Assembly (NCBI RefSeq): GCF_040371755.1
Contig: NZ_BAABWE010000001.1
Coordinates: 124,001 to 188,000 of the forward strand
From: Bermanella sp040371755
GTDB lineage: Bacteria; Pseudomonadota; Gammaproteobacteria; Pseudomonadales; Oceanobacteraceae
DNA length: 64,000 nt
Direction of reading: 5' to 3'
The position numbers and the translations under genes were made by a program. Positions 9,232-17,773 of the stretch are shown piece after piece; the first letter of the stretch is position 1, and each line of letters starts with the position of its first letter. The notes beneath the pieces were generated by a model. That model was not told where the DNA came from. It saw only the letters and a list, made by a program, of their open reading frames with translations, and ran no database searches.

Positions 9232-9247
9232 CTGTATATAAAAACAG
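9232..9247 (-). promoter_or_regulatory. LexA box, distal
   Basis: A second exact CTGT-N8-ACAG motif, flanked by TA and TT, is close to the enterobacterial consensus TACTGTATATATATACAGTA. Its centre is 41 bases from that of the proximal box, about four helical turns, so two LexA dimers could bind the same face of the DNA. Confidence 0.85.
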
Positions 9248-9317
9248 TTGTAAAGCTTATTAAATAATCAATTATTCATGAAAATAGCGGATTAGGAGTA
9301 ATTGGGCCAAAAACTGC

Positions 9318-9346
9318 TTGATTACATCGTTCCAGATCAATAGAGT
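9318..9346 (+). promoter_or_regulatory. Predicted sigma70 promoter of tig
   Basis: TTGATT (9318-9323) and TAGAGT (9341-9346) are separated by 17 bases, about 50 bases before the chosen tig start. The match is moderate and no other signal supports it. Confidence 0.4.
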
Positions 9347-9395
9347 TACCACCCTTAAAATTCACCAGCTTCTGTATTTTGTGTGTGAGGCATTC

Positions 9396-10706
9396 ATGCA
9401 AGTTTCTGTAGAAACATTAGCAGGCTTAGAACGTAAGCTTGTAATCGATATTCCAGCATCTAACGTAGAGCAAGAGATTGCTAAGCGCTTGGATCAAGTT
9501 TCTCGTACCGCTCGTATCGACGGTTTCCGTAAAGGAAAAATTCCAATGCGTGTTATTAAACAGCGCTACGGGAAAGGGGTTCGCCAAGAGGTTCTAGGCG
9601 AACAAATGCAGCAAGGATTCATCCAAGCTGTCTCTCAGGAGAAACTTAACCCAGCTGGTATGCCAGCGGTTGAGCCGTTGATTGATGAAGAAGGTAAGGA
9701 TTTTCAATTTTCTGCAACTTTTGAAATTTACCCAGAAGTGACAGTATCAGGCTTAGAAAACATTTCTGTTGAAAAGTTTGCAACAGAAGTTAGCGATGCC
9801 GATCTAGACAACATGATCGAGATCCTTCAAAAGCAACAAGCTAAATTTGAAGTAACCGAAGAAGCTGCTAAAGATGGCGACAAAGTGAAAATTGACTTTG
9901 ACGGCTATGTAGGTGGCGAAACATTTGAAGGTGGCAAGGCTGAAGGTTATGCATTGACACTAGGCTCAAAAAGCATGATCCCTGGCTTTGAAGAGCAAAT
10001 TGCTGGCCTAAAAGCAGGCGATGAAAGCACCATTAAAGTAACTTTCCCTGCTGATTATCAAAATGAAGAATTAGCAGGTAAAGAAGCAGAGTTTAAGATC
10101 AAGGTTCATGAAGTTGAAGCTTCTGAACTTCCTGAGCTTAACCAAGAGTTCTTCAAGTTATTTGGTGTTGAAGCGGATGATGTAGATAGCTTCCGTAGCG
10201 ATGTTCGCTCAAACATGGAGCGTGAACTAAAGCAAGCTATTCAGCGTAACACTAAAAACCAAGCACTTGATGGCTTGCTTGAGCAAAACTCAATTGATGT
10301 TCCTGCTGCTCTGCTTGATCAAGAGATCCAGCGCTTACAAGAACAAGCTTTCCAGCAGTTTGGTGGCGGCCAAGAGTTCAAACCAGGTATGTTACCTAAT
10401 GAATTGTTCCAGCCACAAGCTGAGCGTCGTGTTAAATTAGGCCTATTAATCAATGCTGCTATAGAGCAGTTAGAAATTAAAGCTGATGACGCAAAAGTAG
10501 ACGCATTAATTGAAGATATGGCTTCTACCTACCAAGACCCAGAACAGGTTAAAGAATTCTACAAGAGCAACAAAGAGCAACGCGCTCAACTTGAAGCCCT
10601 TGCACTAGAAGAGCAGGTAGTGGAAACAATCCTTGAAAAAGCGACTGTAACCGAAAAAGAAAGTAGCTATGAGGAAGTGATTAAAGCGGCAAATAACGCC
10701 CAATAA
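9396..10706 (+). CDS. tig: Trigger factor, ribosome-associated chaperone and peptidyl-prolyl isomerase
   Basis: Binds nascent chains at the ribosomal exit tunnel. Domain order over 436 residues: N-terminal ribosome-binding domain with the signature GFRKGKIP (residues about 43-50), FKBP-type PPIase domain (about 155-240), and a long helical C-terminal chaperone domain. The reading frame is open for 26 more codons upstream, but the ATG at 9396 gives the canonical MQVSVETLAGLERKL start and has GTGAGG five bases ahead. It is followed by a terminator and then clpP, the common gammaproteobacterial order tig-clpP-clpX-lon. Confidence 0.97.
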   Translation: MQVSVETLAGLERKLVIDIPASNVEQEIAKRLDQVSRTARIDGFRKGKIPMRVIKQRYGKGVRQEVLGEQMQQGFIQAVSQEKLNPAGMPAVEPLIDEEGKDFQFSATFEIYPEVTVSGLENISVEKFATEVSDADLDNMIEILQKQQAKFEVTEEAAKDGDKVKIDFDGYVGGETFEGGKAEGYALTLGSKSMIPGFEEQIAGLKAGDESTIKVTFPADYQNEELAGKEAEFKIKVHEVEASELPELNQEFFKLFGVEADDVDSFRSDVRSNMERELKQAIQRNTKNQALDGLLEQNSIDVPAALLDQEIQRLQEQAFQQFGGGQEFKPGMLPNELFQPQAERRVKLGLLINAAIEQLEIKADDAKVDALIEDMASTYQDPEQVKEFYKSNKEQRAQLEALALEEQVVETILEKATVTEKESSYEEVIKAANNAQ

Positions 10707-10748
10707 TCATTTTTACTGCCATTTAGGCATCAATCAGGCTACACTCAT

Positions 10749-10783
10749 AAACAGCTGTTATCTCAAGATAATGGCTGTTTTTT
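10749..10783 (+). terminator. Rho-independent terminator after tig
   Basis: A 14-bp stem (AAACAGC with GCTGTTT, then TGTTATC with GATAATG including two wobble pairs) and a TCAA loop, followed by a T run. It separates tig from clpP, so clpP probably depends on readthrough or its own promoter. Confidence 0.85.
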
Positions 10784-10808
10784 CTGATGTCGTTGACGGA
10801 GATAACGA

Positions 10809-11438
10809 ATGAAAGATCTTCTGGCCGCCCAGGATCCAGCAATACAAATGTCCGGTTTAGTGCCTATGGTGGTTGAGCAAACCGCCCGTGGTGAGCGTTC
10901 TTATGATATATATTCACGATTACTAAAAGAGCGTGTCATTTTTTTAGTTGGCCAAGTGGAAGACCATATGGCCAACCTAGTAGTTTCTCAGTTGTTGTTT
11001 TTAGAAGCTGAAAATCCAGAGAAAGATATCCAGTTGTATATTAACTCACCTGGTGGTTCAGTTACTGCCGGTATGTCGATTTACGATACCATGCAATTTA
11101 TCAAGCCAAATGTTAGTACCATTTGTATTGGTCAGGCTTGCAGTATGGGGGCATTCTTACTAACAGCCGGTGAGAAAGGTAAGCGTTATTGCCTGCCTAA
11201 TAGCCGTGTGATGATCCATCAGCCAAGTGGTGGAGCGCAGGGTCAGGCAACGGATATATTGATCCATGCTGAGAACATAAAAGACACAAAAGAACGTTTA
11301 AATCGAATCTTAGCTCAGCACAGTGGTCGTAGCTATGAAGAGGTTGCTGCAGATACCGAGCGTGATAATTTTATGAATGCTCAGCAAGCGTTAGAATATG
11401 GTCTTATCGATGAAGTGCTTGAAAAGCGTTTAGGCTAA
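10809..11438 (+). CDS. clpP: ATP-dependent Clp protease proteolytic subunit
   Basis: Serine peptidase (209 residues) forming the tetradecameric barrel that degrades substrates fed by ClpX or ClpA. The catalytic triad is visible as Ser112 (GQACSMGAF), His137 (RVMIHQPSGG) and Asp186 (ERDNFM). The N-terminus carries a short propeptide-like stretch before LVPMVVEQT, which begins the mature enzyme in homologues. A GGAGATAACG ribosome-binding region precedes the ATG. It lies between tig and clpX and is separated from clpX by about 100 bases holding a possible heat-shock promoter. Confidence 0.98.
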   Translation: MKDLLAAQDPAIQMSGLVPMVVEQTARGERSYDIYSRLLKERVIFLVGQVEDHMANLVVSQLLFLEAENPEKDIQLYINSPGGSVTAGMSIYDTMQFIKPNVSTICIGQACSMGAFLLTAGEKGKRYCLPNSRVMIHQPSGGAQGQATDILIHAENIKDTKERLNRILAQHSGRSYEEVAADTERDNFMNAQQALEYGLIDEVLEKRLG

Positions 11439-11474
11439 TAAAACGGTTTGTTTCTGGCGAAAACCGCCTAAATA

Positions 11475-11501
11475 CTTGAAGTTTTAGCCATTAAGCAACA
11501 T
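11475..11501 (+). promoter_or_regulatory. Possible RpoH (sigma32) promoter of clpX
   Basis: CTTGAAG (11475-11481) and CAACAT (11496-11501) are separated by 14 bases. The -35 agrees well with the sigma32 consensus CTTGAAA; the -10 matches CCCCAT at only 4 of 6 positions. It lies about 35 bases before the clpX start. Confidence 0.4.
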
Positions 11502-11535
11502 CTTTAGATAATTGCTGTAATTATGAGGAAGTCGA

Positions 11536-12822
11536 ATGAGCGACGAATCAAACAATAAAGACGAAAAGGGTAAGTTACTTTACTGCTCTTTCTGTGGCAA
11601 AAGTCAGCATGAGGTTCGTAAGCTCATAGCTGGGCCCAGTGTCTTTATTTGTGATGAGTGTGTCGACCTTTGCAACGATATTATTCGTGAAGAGGTTCAA
11701 GAGAGTCAGGGAGAAGCACCTTCTGACCGTTTGCCGACACCGCAAGAAATTAAAGAAACTCTTGATGAATACGTTATTGGTCAGATAAGAGCCAAAATTG
11801 TCCTGTCTGTAGCTGTTTATAATCATTATAAGCGCTTACGTCATGGGGAAGGTAAAAAGGGCCTTACGGAGCTTACGAAGAGTAATATTCTGCTTATTGG
11901 CCCAACGGGTAGTGGTAAAACGCTCCTAGCTGAAACATTAGCACGCCTATTAAATGTGCCATTTACCATAGCTGATGCCACAACGTTAACCGAAGCCGGT
12001 TATGTTGGTGAGGATGTTGAAAATATAATCCAAAAACTTCTACAGAAGTGCGATTATGATGTTGATAAAGCACAGCGTGGCATCGTTTATATTGATGAAA
12101 TTGATAAGATCTCTAGAAAATCAGACAATCCATCGATTACTCGTGATGTTAGTGGTGAGGGTGTTCAGCAAGCGTTATTGAAGCTGATTGAAGGAACAGT
12201 TGCATCAGTTCCACCTCAGGGTGGTCGTAAGCATCCTCAACAAGAATTTTTACAAGTTGATACTGGTAATATCCTGTTCATTTGCGGCGGGGCGTTTGCT
12301 GGTTTGGATCAAATAATCCGCGATCGTACTGAAAAGAGCGGAATTGGTTTTAACGCTGTTGTTAAAGCAAAAGATGATAGCAAGTCAGTTGGCTCATTAT
12401 TGAAAGATGTAGAGCCAATGGATTTAGTAAAATACGGTTTGATTCCTGAATTTATTGGTCGATTACCAGTAGTGGCAACCTTGGATGAGCTTGACGAAGA
12501 AGCATTAATTCAAATTTTAGTAGAGCCAAAAAATGCGTTAGTTAAGCAATATCAGGCTTTATTTGAAATGGAAGATGTTGAGTTGGAGTTTAGGGATTCT
12601 GCCTTGCTTGCAGTTGCTAAAAAGGCCATGGAACGTAAAACTGGTGCTCGTGGTTTGCGCTCAATCATGGAAGGCATCTTGCTTGATAGTATGTATAAAA
12701 TCCCATCAGAAGACCATGTAAGTAAAGTGGTTATTGATGACTCTGTCATTAAGGGTGATAGTGAACCTTTGTTTATTTATGAGTCAAATGAAAGTGCTAA
12801 AGTCGCACCGGATGATGCATAA
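11536..12822 (+). CDS. clpX: ClpX, ATP-dependent unfoldase of ClpXP
   Basis: AAA+ unfoldase (428 residues) that recognises tagged proteins and threads them into ClpP. The N-terminal zinc-binding domain shows the four cysteines Cys17, Cys20, Cys39 and Cys42. Walker A is GPTGSGKT at 122-129 and Walker B is IDEID. The IGF loop that docks on ClpP appears as SGIGFNA. Length and order are canonical. A strong hairpin terminator follows the stop, so lon is transcribed separately. Confidence 0.98.
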   Translation: MSDESNNKDEKGKLLYCSFCGKSQHEVRKLIAGPSVFICDECVDLCNDIIREEVQESQGEAPSDRLPTPQEIKETLDEYVIGQIRAKIVLSVAVYNHYKRLRHGEGKKGLTELTKSNILLIGPTGSGKTLLAETLARLLNVPFTIADATTLTEAGYVGEDVENIIQKLLQKCDYDVDKAQRGIVYIDEIDKISRKSDNPSITRDVSGEGVQQALLKLIEGTVASVPPQGGRKHPQQEFLQVDTGNILFICGGAFAGLDQIIRDRTEKSGIGFNAVVKAKDDSKSVGSLLKDVEPMDLVKYGLIPEFIGRLPVVATLDELDEEALIQILVEPKNALVKQYQALFEMEDVELEFRDSALLAVAKKAMERKTGARGLRSIMEGILLDSMYKIPSEDHVSKVVIDDSVIKGDSEPLFIYESNESAKVAPDDA

Positions 12823-12830
12823 TTCTATTA

Positions 12831-12857
12831 AAAGGGGCTTTAAAGCCCCTTTTTTTA
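12831..12857 (+). terminator. Rho-independent terminator after clpX
   Basis: A perfect 10-bp stem, AAAGGGGCTT / AAGCCCCTTT, with a TA loop and a seven-T tail, beginning 8 bases after the clpX stop. Confidence 0.93.
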
Positions 12858-12866
12858 TATTAAATA

Positions 12867-12893
12867 CTTGTAATCCTTTTAGTTTATCCCCAT
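12867..12893 (+). promoter_or_regulatory. RpoH (sigma32) heat-shock promoter of lon
   Basis: CTTGTAA (12867-12873), a 14-base spacer and a perfect CCCCAT followed by CTT (12888-12896) agree closely with the sigma32 consensus CTTGAAA-N13/14-CCCCATNT. It lies between the clpX terminator and lon, which is a classic heat-shock gene. Confidence 0.8.
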
Positions 12894-12935
12894 CTTAGAA
12901 GCATGTTCAGTGCGCTGTTTAGCACAAGGTATCTT

Positions 12936-15329
12936 ATGACAATACAAACGCTTCCTTTACTTCCGCTTCGCGATGTCGTTGTTTATCCACACATGGTTAT
13001 TCCATTATTTGTGGGTCGCGATAAATCCATTAAAGCTCTTGAGTCAGCCATGGAAGGAGATAAAAAAATCCTTTTGGTTGCACAGAAGAATGCCACTACC
13101 GATGAGCCAACTGTAGATGATATCTATTCTATTGGTACAGTTGCTTCGGTACTTCAATTATTAAAATTACCAGATGGTACCGTTAAAGTTTTAGTTGAAG
13201 GCAATTACCGTGCGGAAGTGACTAACTTTACAGATGGTGAAGAGTTTTACCAAGCGGATGGTTCACCACTTGAAATAGAAGCTATCGCTGAGCGAGAAGA
13301 GTCTGTTTTGGTTAAGGCAGTGACTCAGCAGTTTGATCAGTTTGTTCAAATGAGTAAAAAAGTCCCCAGTGAAGTACTTGCGTCTATAGAAAGTATTGAA
13401 GAGGCTGGTCGTCTAGCTGATACAATTTCATCTCATTTATCGCTTAAGCTTGATGAAAAACAAGCTGTCCTTGAAATGGTTTCTGAGCGTGACCGTTTAG
13501 AGCACTTAATGGCGCTTATCGAATCTGAAGTTGATTTGTTGGATATTGAAAAACGCATTCGCGGGCGTGTTAAAAAACAAATGGAGAAAAGCCAGCGCGA
13601 ATACTATTTGAATGAGCAAATGAAGGCTATTCAAAAAGAATTAGGTGACATGGATGATGTTCCTAATGAACTGGAAGAATTACAAAATAAAATAAATGAA
13701 TCGGGCATGTCAAAAGAGGCAAAGGAAAAGGCCGAATCAGAATTAAATAAATTAAAAATGATGTCCCCGATGTCAGCAGAGGCATCTGTTGTTCGTGGTT
13801 ATTTAGATTGGATGATTGGCGTACCTTGGAAATCTAAGAGTAAGGTTCGCAGCAATATCGAAGTGGCGGATGAAATACTAAATTCCGATCACTTTGGTTT
13901 AGATGAAGTGAAAGAACGTATTCTTGAATATTTGGCTGTCCAAAAGCGTGTTAAAAAATCCAATGGTAATATTTTGTGCCTTGTAGGTCCCCCCGGTGTA
14001 GGTAAGACTTCCTTAGGGCGTTCAATTGCAAAAGCAACTAATCGTAAATACATCCGAATGGCACTTGGTGGCGTACGTGATGAAGCTGAAATTCGTGGTC
14101 ATCGCCGTACTTATATTGGCTCAATGCCGGGTAAGCTTATACAAAAGATAAGTAAAGAAGGTGTGAAAAACCCGTTATTCTTGCTGGATGAAATAGATAA
14201 AATGGGTATGGATCACCGTGGTGATCCGGCTAGCGCATTACTAGAAGTTTTAGATCCTGAACAAAATAGTACATTTAGTGATCACTACTTGGAAGTGGAC
14301 TACGATCTATCAGACGTTATGTTTGTATGTACCGCTAACAGCATGAATATACCAGCCCCTTTGTTGGATCGTATGGAAATTATCCGTATTCCGGGTTACA
14401 CCGAAGATGAAAAAGTGAACATTTGTCAGCGCTATCTACTGCCTAAACAAATGAAAAATACCGGAGTTAAAGATTCAGAATTGACGCTCAGTGAGCAAAG
14501 TTTAAGGTCTGTTGTTCGTCATTACACAAAAGAGGCGGGTGTACGTGACCTAGAGCGCCAGATGGCTAAAATTTGTCGTAAAGTGGTTAAAGAAAACGTT
14601 ATGGCTAAAAAAGGTGATGACGTTAAAAGTGAGATCAAACCAGAAGAGTTAGAAAACTACCTAGGTGTGCAAAGGTTTAAATACGGCATGGCCGAAGAAG
14701 AACACCAAGTTGGTCAGGTGACAGGTTTGGCGTGGACTTCTGTAGGTGGTGAAACTTTAACCATTGAATCTGCAATTTCACTAGGCAAAGGCCGAGTTGT
14801 TAAAACAGGATCTTTAGGCGATGTTATGCAAGAGTCTATTCAAGCCGCTCTTACCGTTGTGAAAAGTCGCTCAGAAGGGTTGGGGTTGCCTCATGACTTC
14901 TTTGAAACTCACGACTTGCATATACATGTTCCAGAGGGTGCTACACCAAAAGATGGCCCGAGTGCTGGTGTGGGTATGGTAACAGCCTTAATGTCTGTTA
15001 TTACTAATACACAGGTACGTTCTGATGTGGCAATGACAGGTGAGGTAACGCTACGTGGTAAAGTGCTACCAATCGGTGGGTTAAAAGAAAAACTACTGGC
15101 AGCCCATAGGGGTGGAATTAAGACGGTTTTAATTCCGGATGATAACGAGCGTGACCTAAAGGAAATTCCGGATAATATTAAGCAAGAGCTGGAAATTATC
15201 CCTGTAAAATGGGTCGATGAGGTACTTGATGTAGCTTTAACGGGAAATCTGGAAAAAAATGTTGCTTCGGTTATTGAAAAGGAAGCCGCAACCCAGCAAA
15301 ATCAACAGTCTCGTTTAAGTACACATTAA
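12936..15329 (+). CDS. lon: Lon ATP-dependent protease
   Basis: Hexameric AAA+ serine protease (797 residues) that degrades misfolded and regulatory proteins, including SulA in enterobacteria. Order: N-terminal substrate-binding domain beginning LPLLPLRDVVVYPHM, central coiled-coil region, AAA+ module with Walker A GPPGVGKT and Walker B LLDEIDK, then the protease domain with the Ser676 (PKDGPSAG) / Lys719 (GGLKEK) dyad. The frame opens 11 codons earlier, but the ATG at 12936 gives the family start and has AAGGT six bases ahead. The heat-shock promoter and the position after clpX fit its role. Confidence 0.97.
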   Translation: MTIQTLPLLPLRDVVVYPHMVIPLFVGRDKSIKALESAMEGDKKILLVAQKNATTDEPTVDDIYSIGTVASVLQLLKLPDGTVKVLVEGNYRAEVTNFTDGEEFYQADGSPLEIEAIAEREESVLVKAVTQQFDQFVQMSKKVPSEVLASIESIEEAGRLADTISSHLSLKLDEKQAVLEMVSERDRLEHLMALIESEVDLLDIEKRIRGRVKKQMEKSQREYYLNEQMKAIQKELGDMDDVPNELEELQNKINESGMSKEAKEKAESELNKLKMMSPMSAEASVVRGYLDWMIGVPWKSKSKVRSNIEVADEILNSDHFGLDEVKERILEYLAVQKRVKKSNGNILCLVGPPGVGKTSLGRSIAKATNRKYIRMALGGVRDEAEIRGHRRTYIGSMPGKLIQKISKEGVKNPLFLLDEIDKMGMDHRGDPASALLEVLDPEQNSTFSDHYLEVDYDLSDVMFVCTANSMNIPAPLLDRMEIIRIPGYTEDEKVNICQRYLLPKQMKNTGVKDSELTLSEQSLRSVVRHYTKEAGVRDLERQMAKICRKVVKENVMAKKGDDVKSEIKPEELENYLGVQRFKYGMAEEEHQVGQVTGLAWTSVGGETLTIESAISLGKGRVVKTGSLGDVMQESIQAALTVVKSRSEGLGLPHDFFETHDLHIHVPEGATPKDGPSAGVGMVTALMSVITNTQVRSDVAMTGEVTLRGKVLPIGGLKEKLLAAHRGGIKTVLIPDDNERDLKEIPDNIKQELEIIPVKWVDEVLDVALTGNLEKNVASVIEKEAATQQNQQSRLSTH

Positions 15330-15350
15330 TATAAAAAACATATTAAGCAG

Positions 15351-15378
15351 TTGACACTCGCCTTAGCGCTGTTATACC
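15351..15378 (+). promoter_or_regulatory. Predicted sigma70 promoter of hupB
   Basis: A perfect TTGACA (15351-15356) and TATACC (15373-15378) are separated by 16 bases in the lon-hupB gap, about 90 bases ahead of the GTG start. Confidence 0.6.
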
Positions 15379-15467
15379 TTTCAGCGCTCTATCTAGGTCT
15401 ATGGCTCCGGCGCTTAGTAATATAAGTTTATATCTATAATTAACCAATATTGGTAAAGGGGATACGT

Positions 15468-15740
15468 GTGAATAAGTCTGAATTAATCGATGCCATTGCA
15501 GCTTCTGCTGACATTCCAAAAGCGGCTGCTGGTCGTGCTTTGGATGCCACTGTAGAAGCCATTACAACTGCCCTGAAAGACGGTGATCAAGTTGTTCTTG
15601 TTGGCTTCGGTACTTTTGCTGTTAAAGAGCGTGCAGCGCGTACAGGTCGCAACCCTCAAACTGGTCAACCAATTGAGATTGCCGCTGCGAAAGTACCTGG
15701 TTTTAAACCAGGGAAAGCATTAAAAGATGCTGTAAATTAA
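15468..15740 (+). CDS. hupB: DNA-binding protein HU, beta-type
   Basis: A 90-residue histone-like nucleoid protein that bends and compacts DNA as a dimer. It begins MNKSELIDAIA and contains the HU signature GFGTFAVKERAARTGRNPQTG, the beta-arm that wraps the minor groove. The GTG at 15468 is chosen because it gives the exact family N-terminus and is preceded by AAAGGGGA at 5-6 bases; the open frame extends six codons further without homology. The lon-hupB-ppiD order is common in gammaproteobacteria. Confidence 0.96.
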   Translation: MNKSELIDAIAASADIPKAAAGRALDATVEAITTALKDGDQVVLVGFGTFAVKERAARTGRNPQTGQPIEIAAAKVPGFKPGKALKDAVN

Positions 15741-15750
15741 TATATTTAAT

Positions 15751-15769
15751 TAGGATTAACCTCCTAATT
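15751..15769 (+). terminator. Hairpin downstream of hupB
   Basis: The inverted repeat TTAGGA / TCCTAA with a 6-base loop lies about 12 bases after the hupB stop and is followed by TTTTGT. It is weaker than the second hairpin at 15782 and may protect the mRNA 3' end or act as the first of two tandem terminators. Confidence 0.4.
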
Positions 15770-15781
15770 TTGTATAAATAA

Positions 15782-15808
15782 AAGGCGCATCTGATGGTGC
15801 GCTTTTTT
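15782..15808 (+). terminator. Rho-independent terminator after hupB
   Basis: A GCGCA / TGCGC-centred stem extended by A-T pairs is followed by a six-T run. It separates hupB from ppiD. Confidence 0.75.
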
Positions 15809-15852
15809 GCTATCTAGTAAATAAGAATTCTAAAAATAAGGTTGGTTGTACC

Positions 15853-17691
15853 ATGTTGCAAGCTATTCGCGACGGCTCTAAGGGTCCTGTTGCCAAGATC
15901 ATCGTTGGATTGATCATACTCACATTTGCTTTGTTCGGTATTGAAAGTATTGTTGCGTTAGGTGGAGGTGAAGATGCACCAGCCACTGTCAACGGTGAAG
16001 AAATCAGTGAATATCAGGTACAACAAGCAGTTCTAATGCAGAAGCGTCGCTTACAAACGCAATTTGGCGAAAACTTCGATCCTGCCATTTTCAAAGATGA
16101 GCTGATTCGCCAATCTTCTGTGGAAAACCTTATTCAGGAAACTGTAGTTAAACAAGCGGCTTTAAAAAGTGGCATACAATTCTCTGATGCCGATATTGAC
16201 GTTTTGATTGTTAAGTCACCAGATTTCCATGTAAACGGTAAATTTGACCGTGATCAGTTTGATTTAGTATTAAGAAGTGCAGGTTTTACCCGTGCAACAT
16301 ATCGCCAGCTTTTACGTACATCGTTATTAACACAGCAGCTTCAAAATGCTTGGCAAACCACTAGTTTTGCAACGCCTTTAGAAGTAAAACAAATTGCTAA
16401 TTTAGAAGCGCAAACACGTAACTTTTCTTCCTCCACTCTATCTTTAGCTGAGATGAAAAAGGGCATTACAGTTTCCGATGAGGAAATTCAGCAGTACTAT
16501 GATGAAAATACTGAATCTTTTATGATTCCAGAAAAAGTTAGTATTAAGTATGTAGAACTTAAAGCATCTGAATTAGCTAAATCGGTGGATATTTCAGAAG
16601 ATGACGTACTTGAGCATTATGAGGCGTTAAAAGCTGATTCAAACAGCAAGAAAGAATACCGAGCCGCACATATCTTATTATTAGACAGTGACGAAGCTGC
16701 CAAGGATAAAATGGCGACAATTCAAATGGAACTTAAAAACGGTAAGGCATTTGAAGATTTAGCAAAAGAATATTCTCAAGATGATACTTCAAAATTCTCA
16801 GGTGGTGATTTAGGATTTGCTGATGAATCCGTATTTGAAACTGAGTTCTCACAAGCCCTAACTGGTCTAAGTGTTGATGGAGTTTCTGGTGTGGTTGAAA
16901 CTCGTGATGGATTACACCTAATAAAACTGTTAGAAGTTAGACAACCTGAAGTAGCTCCTTTAACTGAGTTAAAAGATTCTATTGAGTTAGAACTTAGAGA
17001 AGAAGCGAAACGAGTTGTTTACTTAGAGGCTTTAGAAACCTTAAAGGATGAAGCGTTCTCCTCTACAAACCTGGAAGCTGTTGCAAGTTCTTTAGACCTA
17101 GAAATACAAATGGCCGGTCCTTTTCCTCAAGCTGGTGGCGAAGGTGTTGCGGCAAACCGTAACGTGGCTATGTCTGCTTTCTCTGAATCTGTGTTATCAG
17201 AAGGGGCTAATAGTGAAGTTATTGAAATTGAAGATGGACGAGCAGTAGTCCTTCATTTGAATGAATTTTTTGAAGCTAAACCGAAAGAGCTGACTGCTGT
17301 AAATGCACAAATTAAAACTATACTGATTAACGATAAGGCTGTTGCTGCGCTTAATGTTAAAGCAGATGAAACTTTAGAGTCTGCAAAAGCGGGTACTTTA
17401 CAGGTTAAGTGGGATTCATTCGCTGAAAAAACACGTGAGTTCACTGGTGCTAATCGTGAGGTAGTGTCCACTGCTTTCACCCTAGGTATCAGTGATGATT
17501 CTCCGAGTTACTCGCTAGTTGATTTGCAAAATGGTGATAAAGCTATTGTTCGCTTAGAGCAAATCAATCGTGATGTTGATGCTCAAGTGGGTGAAAGCCA
17601 AGAACAAAAAATGGCCCGTATTAAATCAAACAATGAGTTTAAGGCGCTTTTTGAGTACAACTTAGAAGAGTCAGATATCGAAAAAGGCTAA
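15853..17691 (+). CDS. ppiD: PpiD, membrane-anchored periplasmic folding chaperone of the SecYEG translocon
   Basis: A 612-residue inner-membrane protein with one N-terminal transmembrane helix (about 16-35, IIVGLIILTFALFGIESIVAL), a SurA-like N-terminal chaperone domain (about 40-190) and a parvulin-type rotamase domain (about 265-360, AAHILLL to GDLGFADESVF). It helps newly translocated proteins fold in the periplasm. The position after hupB matches many gammaproteobacteria. Parvulin domains of PpiD are usually weak or inactive isomerases, so chaperoning is the safer role. A strong terminator follows. Confidence 0.95.
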   Translation: MLQAIRDGSKGPVAKIIVGLIILTFALFGIESIVALGGGEDAPATVNGEEISEYQVQQAVLMQKRRLQTQFGENFDPAIFKDELIRQSSVENLIQETVVKQAALKSGIQFSDADIDVLIVKSPDFHVNGKFDRDQFDLVLRSAGFTRATYRQLLRTSLLTQQLQNAWQTTSFATPLEVKQIANLEAQTRNFSSSTLSLAEMKKGITVSDEEIQQYYDENTESFMIPEKVSIKYVELKASELAKSVDISEDDVLEHYEALKADSNSKKEYRAAHILLLDSDEAAKDKMATIQMELKNGKAFEDLAKEYSQDDTSKFSGGDLGFADESVFETEFSQALTGLSVDGVSGVVETRDGLHLIKLLEVRQPEVAPLTELKDSIELELREEAKRVVYLEALETLKDEAFSSTNLEAVASSLDLEIQMAGPFPQAGGEGVAANRNVAMSAFSESVLSEGANSEVIEIEDGRAVVLHLNEFFEAKPKELTAVNAQIKTILINDKAVAALNVKADETLESAKAGTLQVKWDSFAEKTREFTGANREVVSTAFTLGISDDSPSYSLVDLQNGDKAIVRLEQINRDVDAQVGESQEQKMARIKSNNEFKALFEYNLEESDIEKG

Positions 17692-17708
17692 GACTACTAG
17701 CTGATTAT

Positions 17709-17735
17709 AAAAAGCGGGCAATGCCCGCTTTTTTT
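17709..17735. terminator. Bidirectional terminator between ppiD and the peptide importer operon
   Basis: The symmetrical stem AAAAGCGGGCA / TGCCCGCTTTT has a T run on the plus strand and an A run on the other side, so it can end both converging transcripts. Confidence 0.92.
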
Positions 17736-17773
17736 ATGCCAGTTATTTTTTAGGGTTGTTGGATATAAATAGA

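Noticed and set aside
9318..9395. N-terminal extension of trigger factor by 26 codons
   Set aside because: The extra residues do not look like any Tig N-terminus, while the ATG at 9396 has a good ribosome-binding site and the canonical start; the region fits a promoter and leader.
11442..11470. Hairpin after clpP (CGGTTT/AAACCG) as a terminator
   Set aside because: The loop is long and no T run follows, so it is not a convincing Rho-independent terminator.
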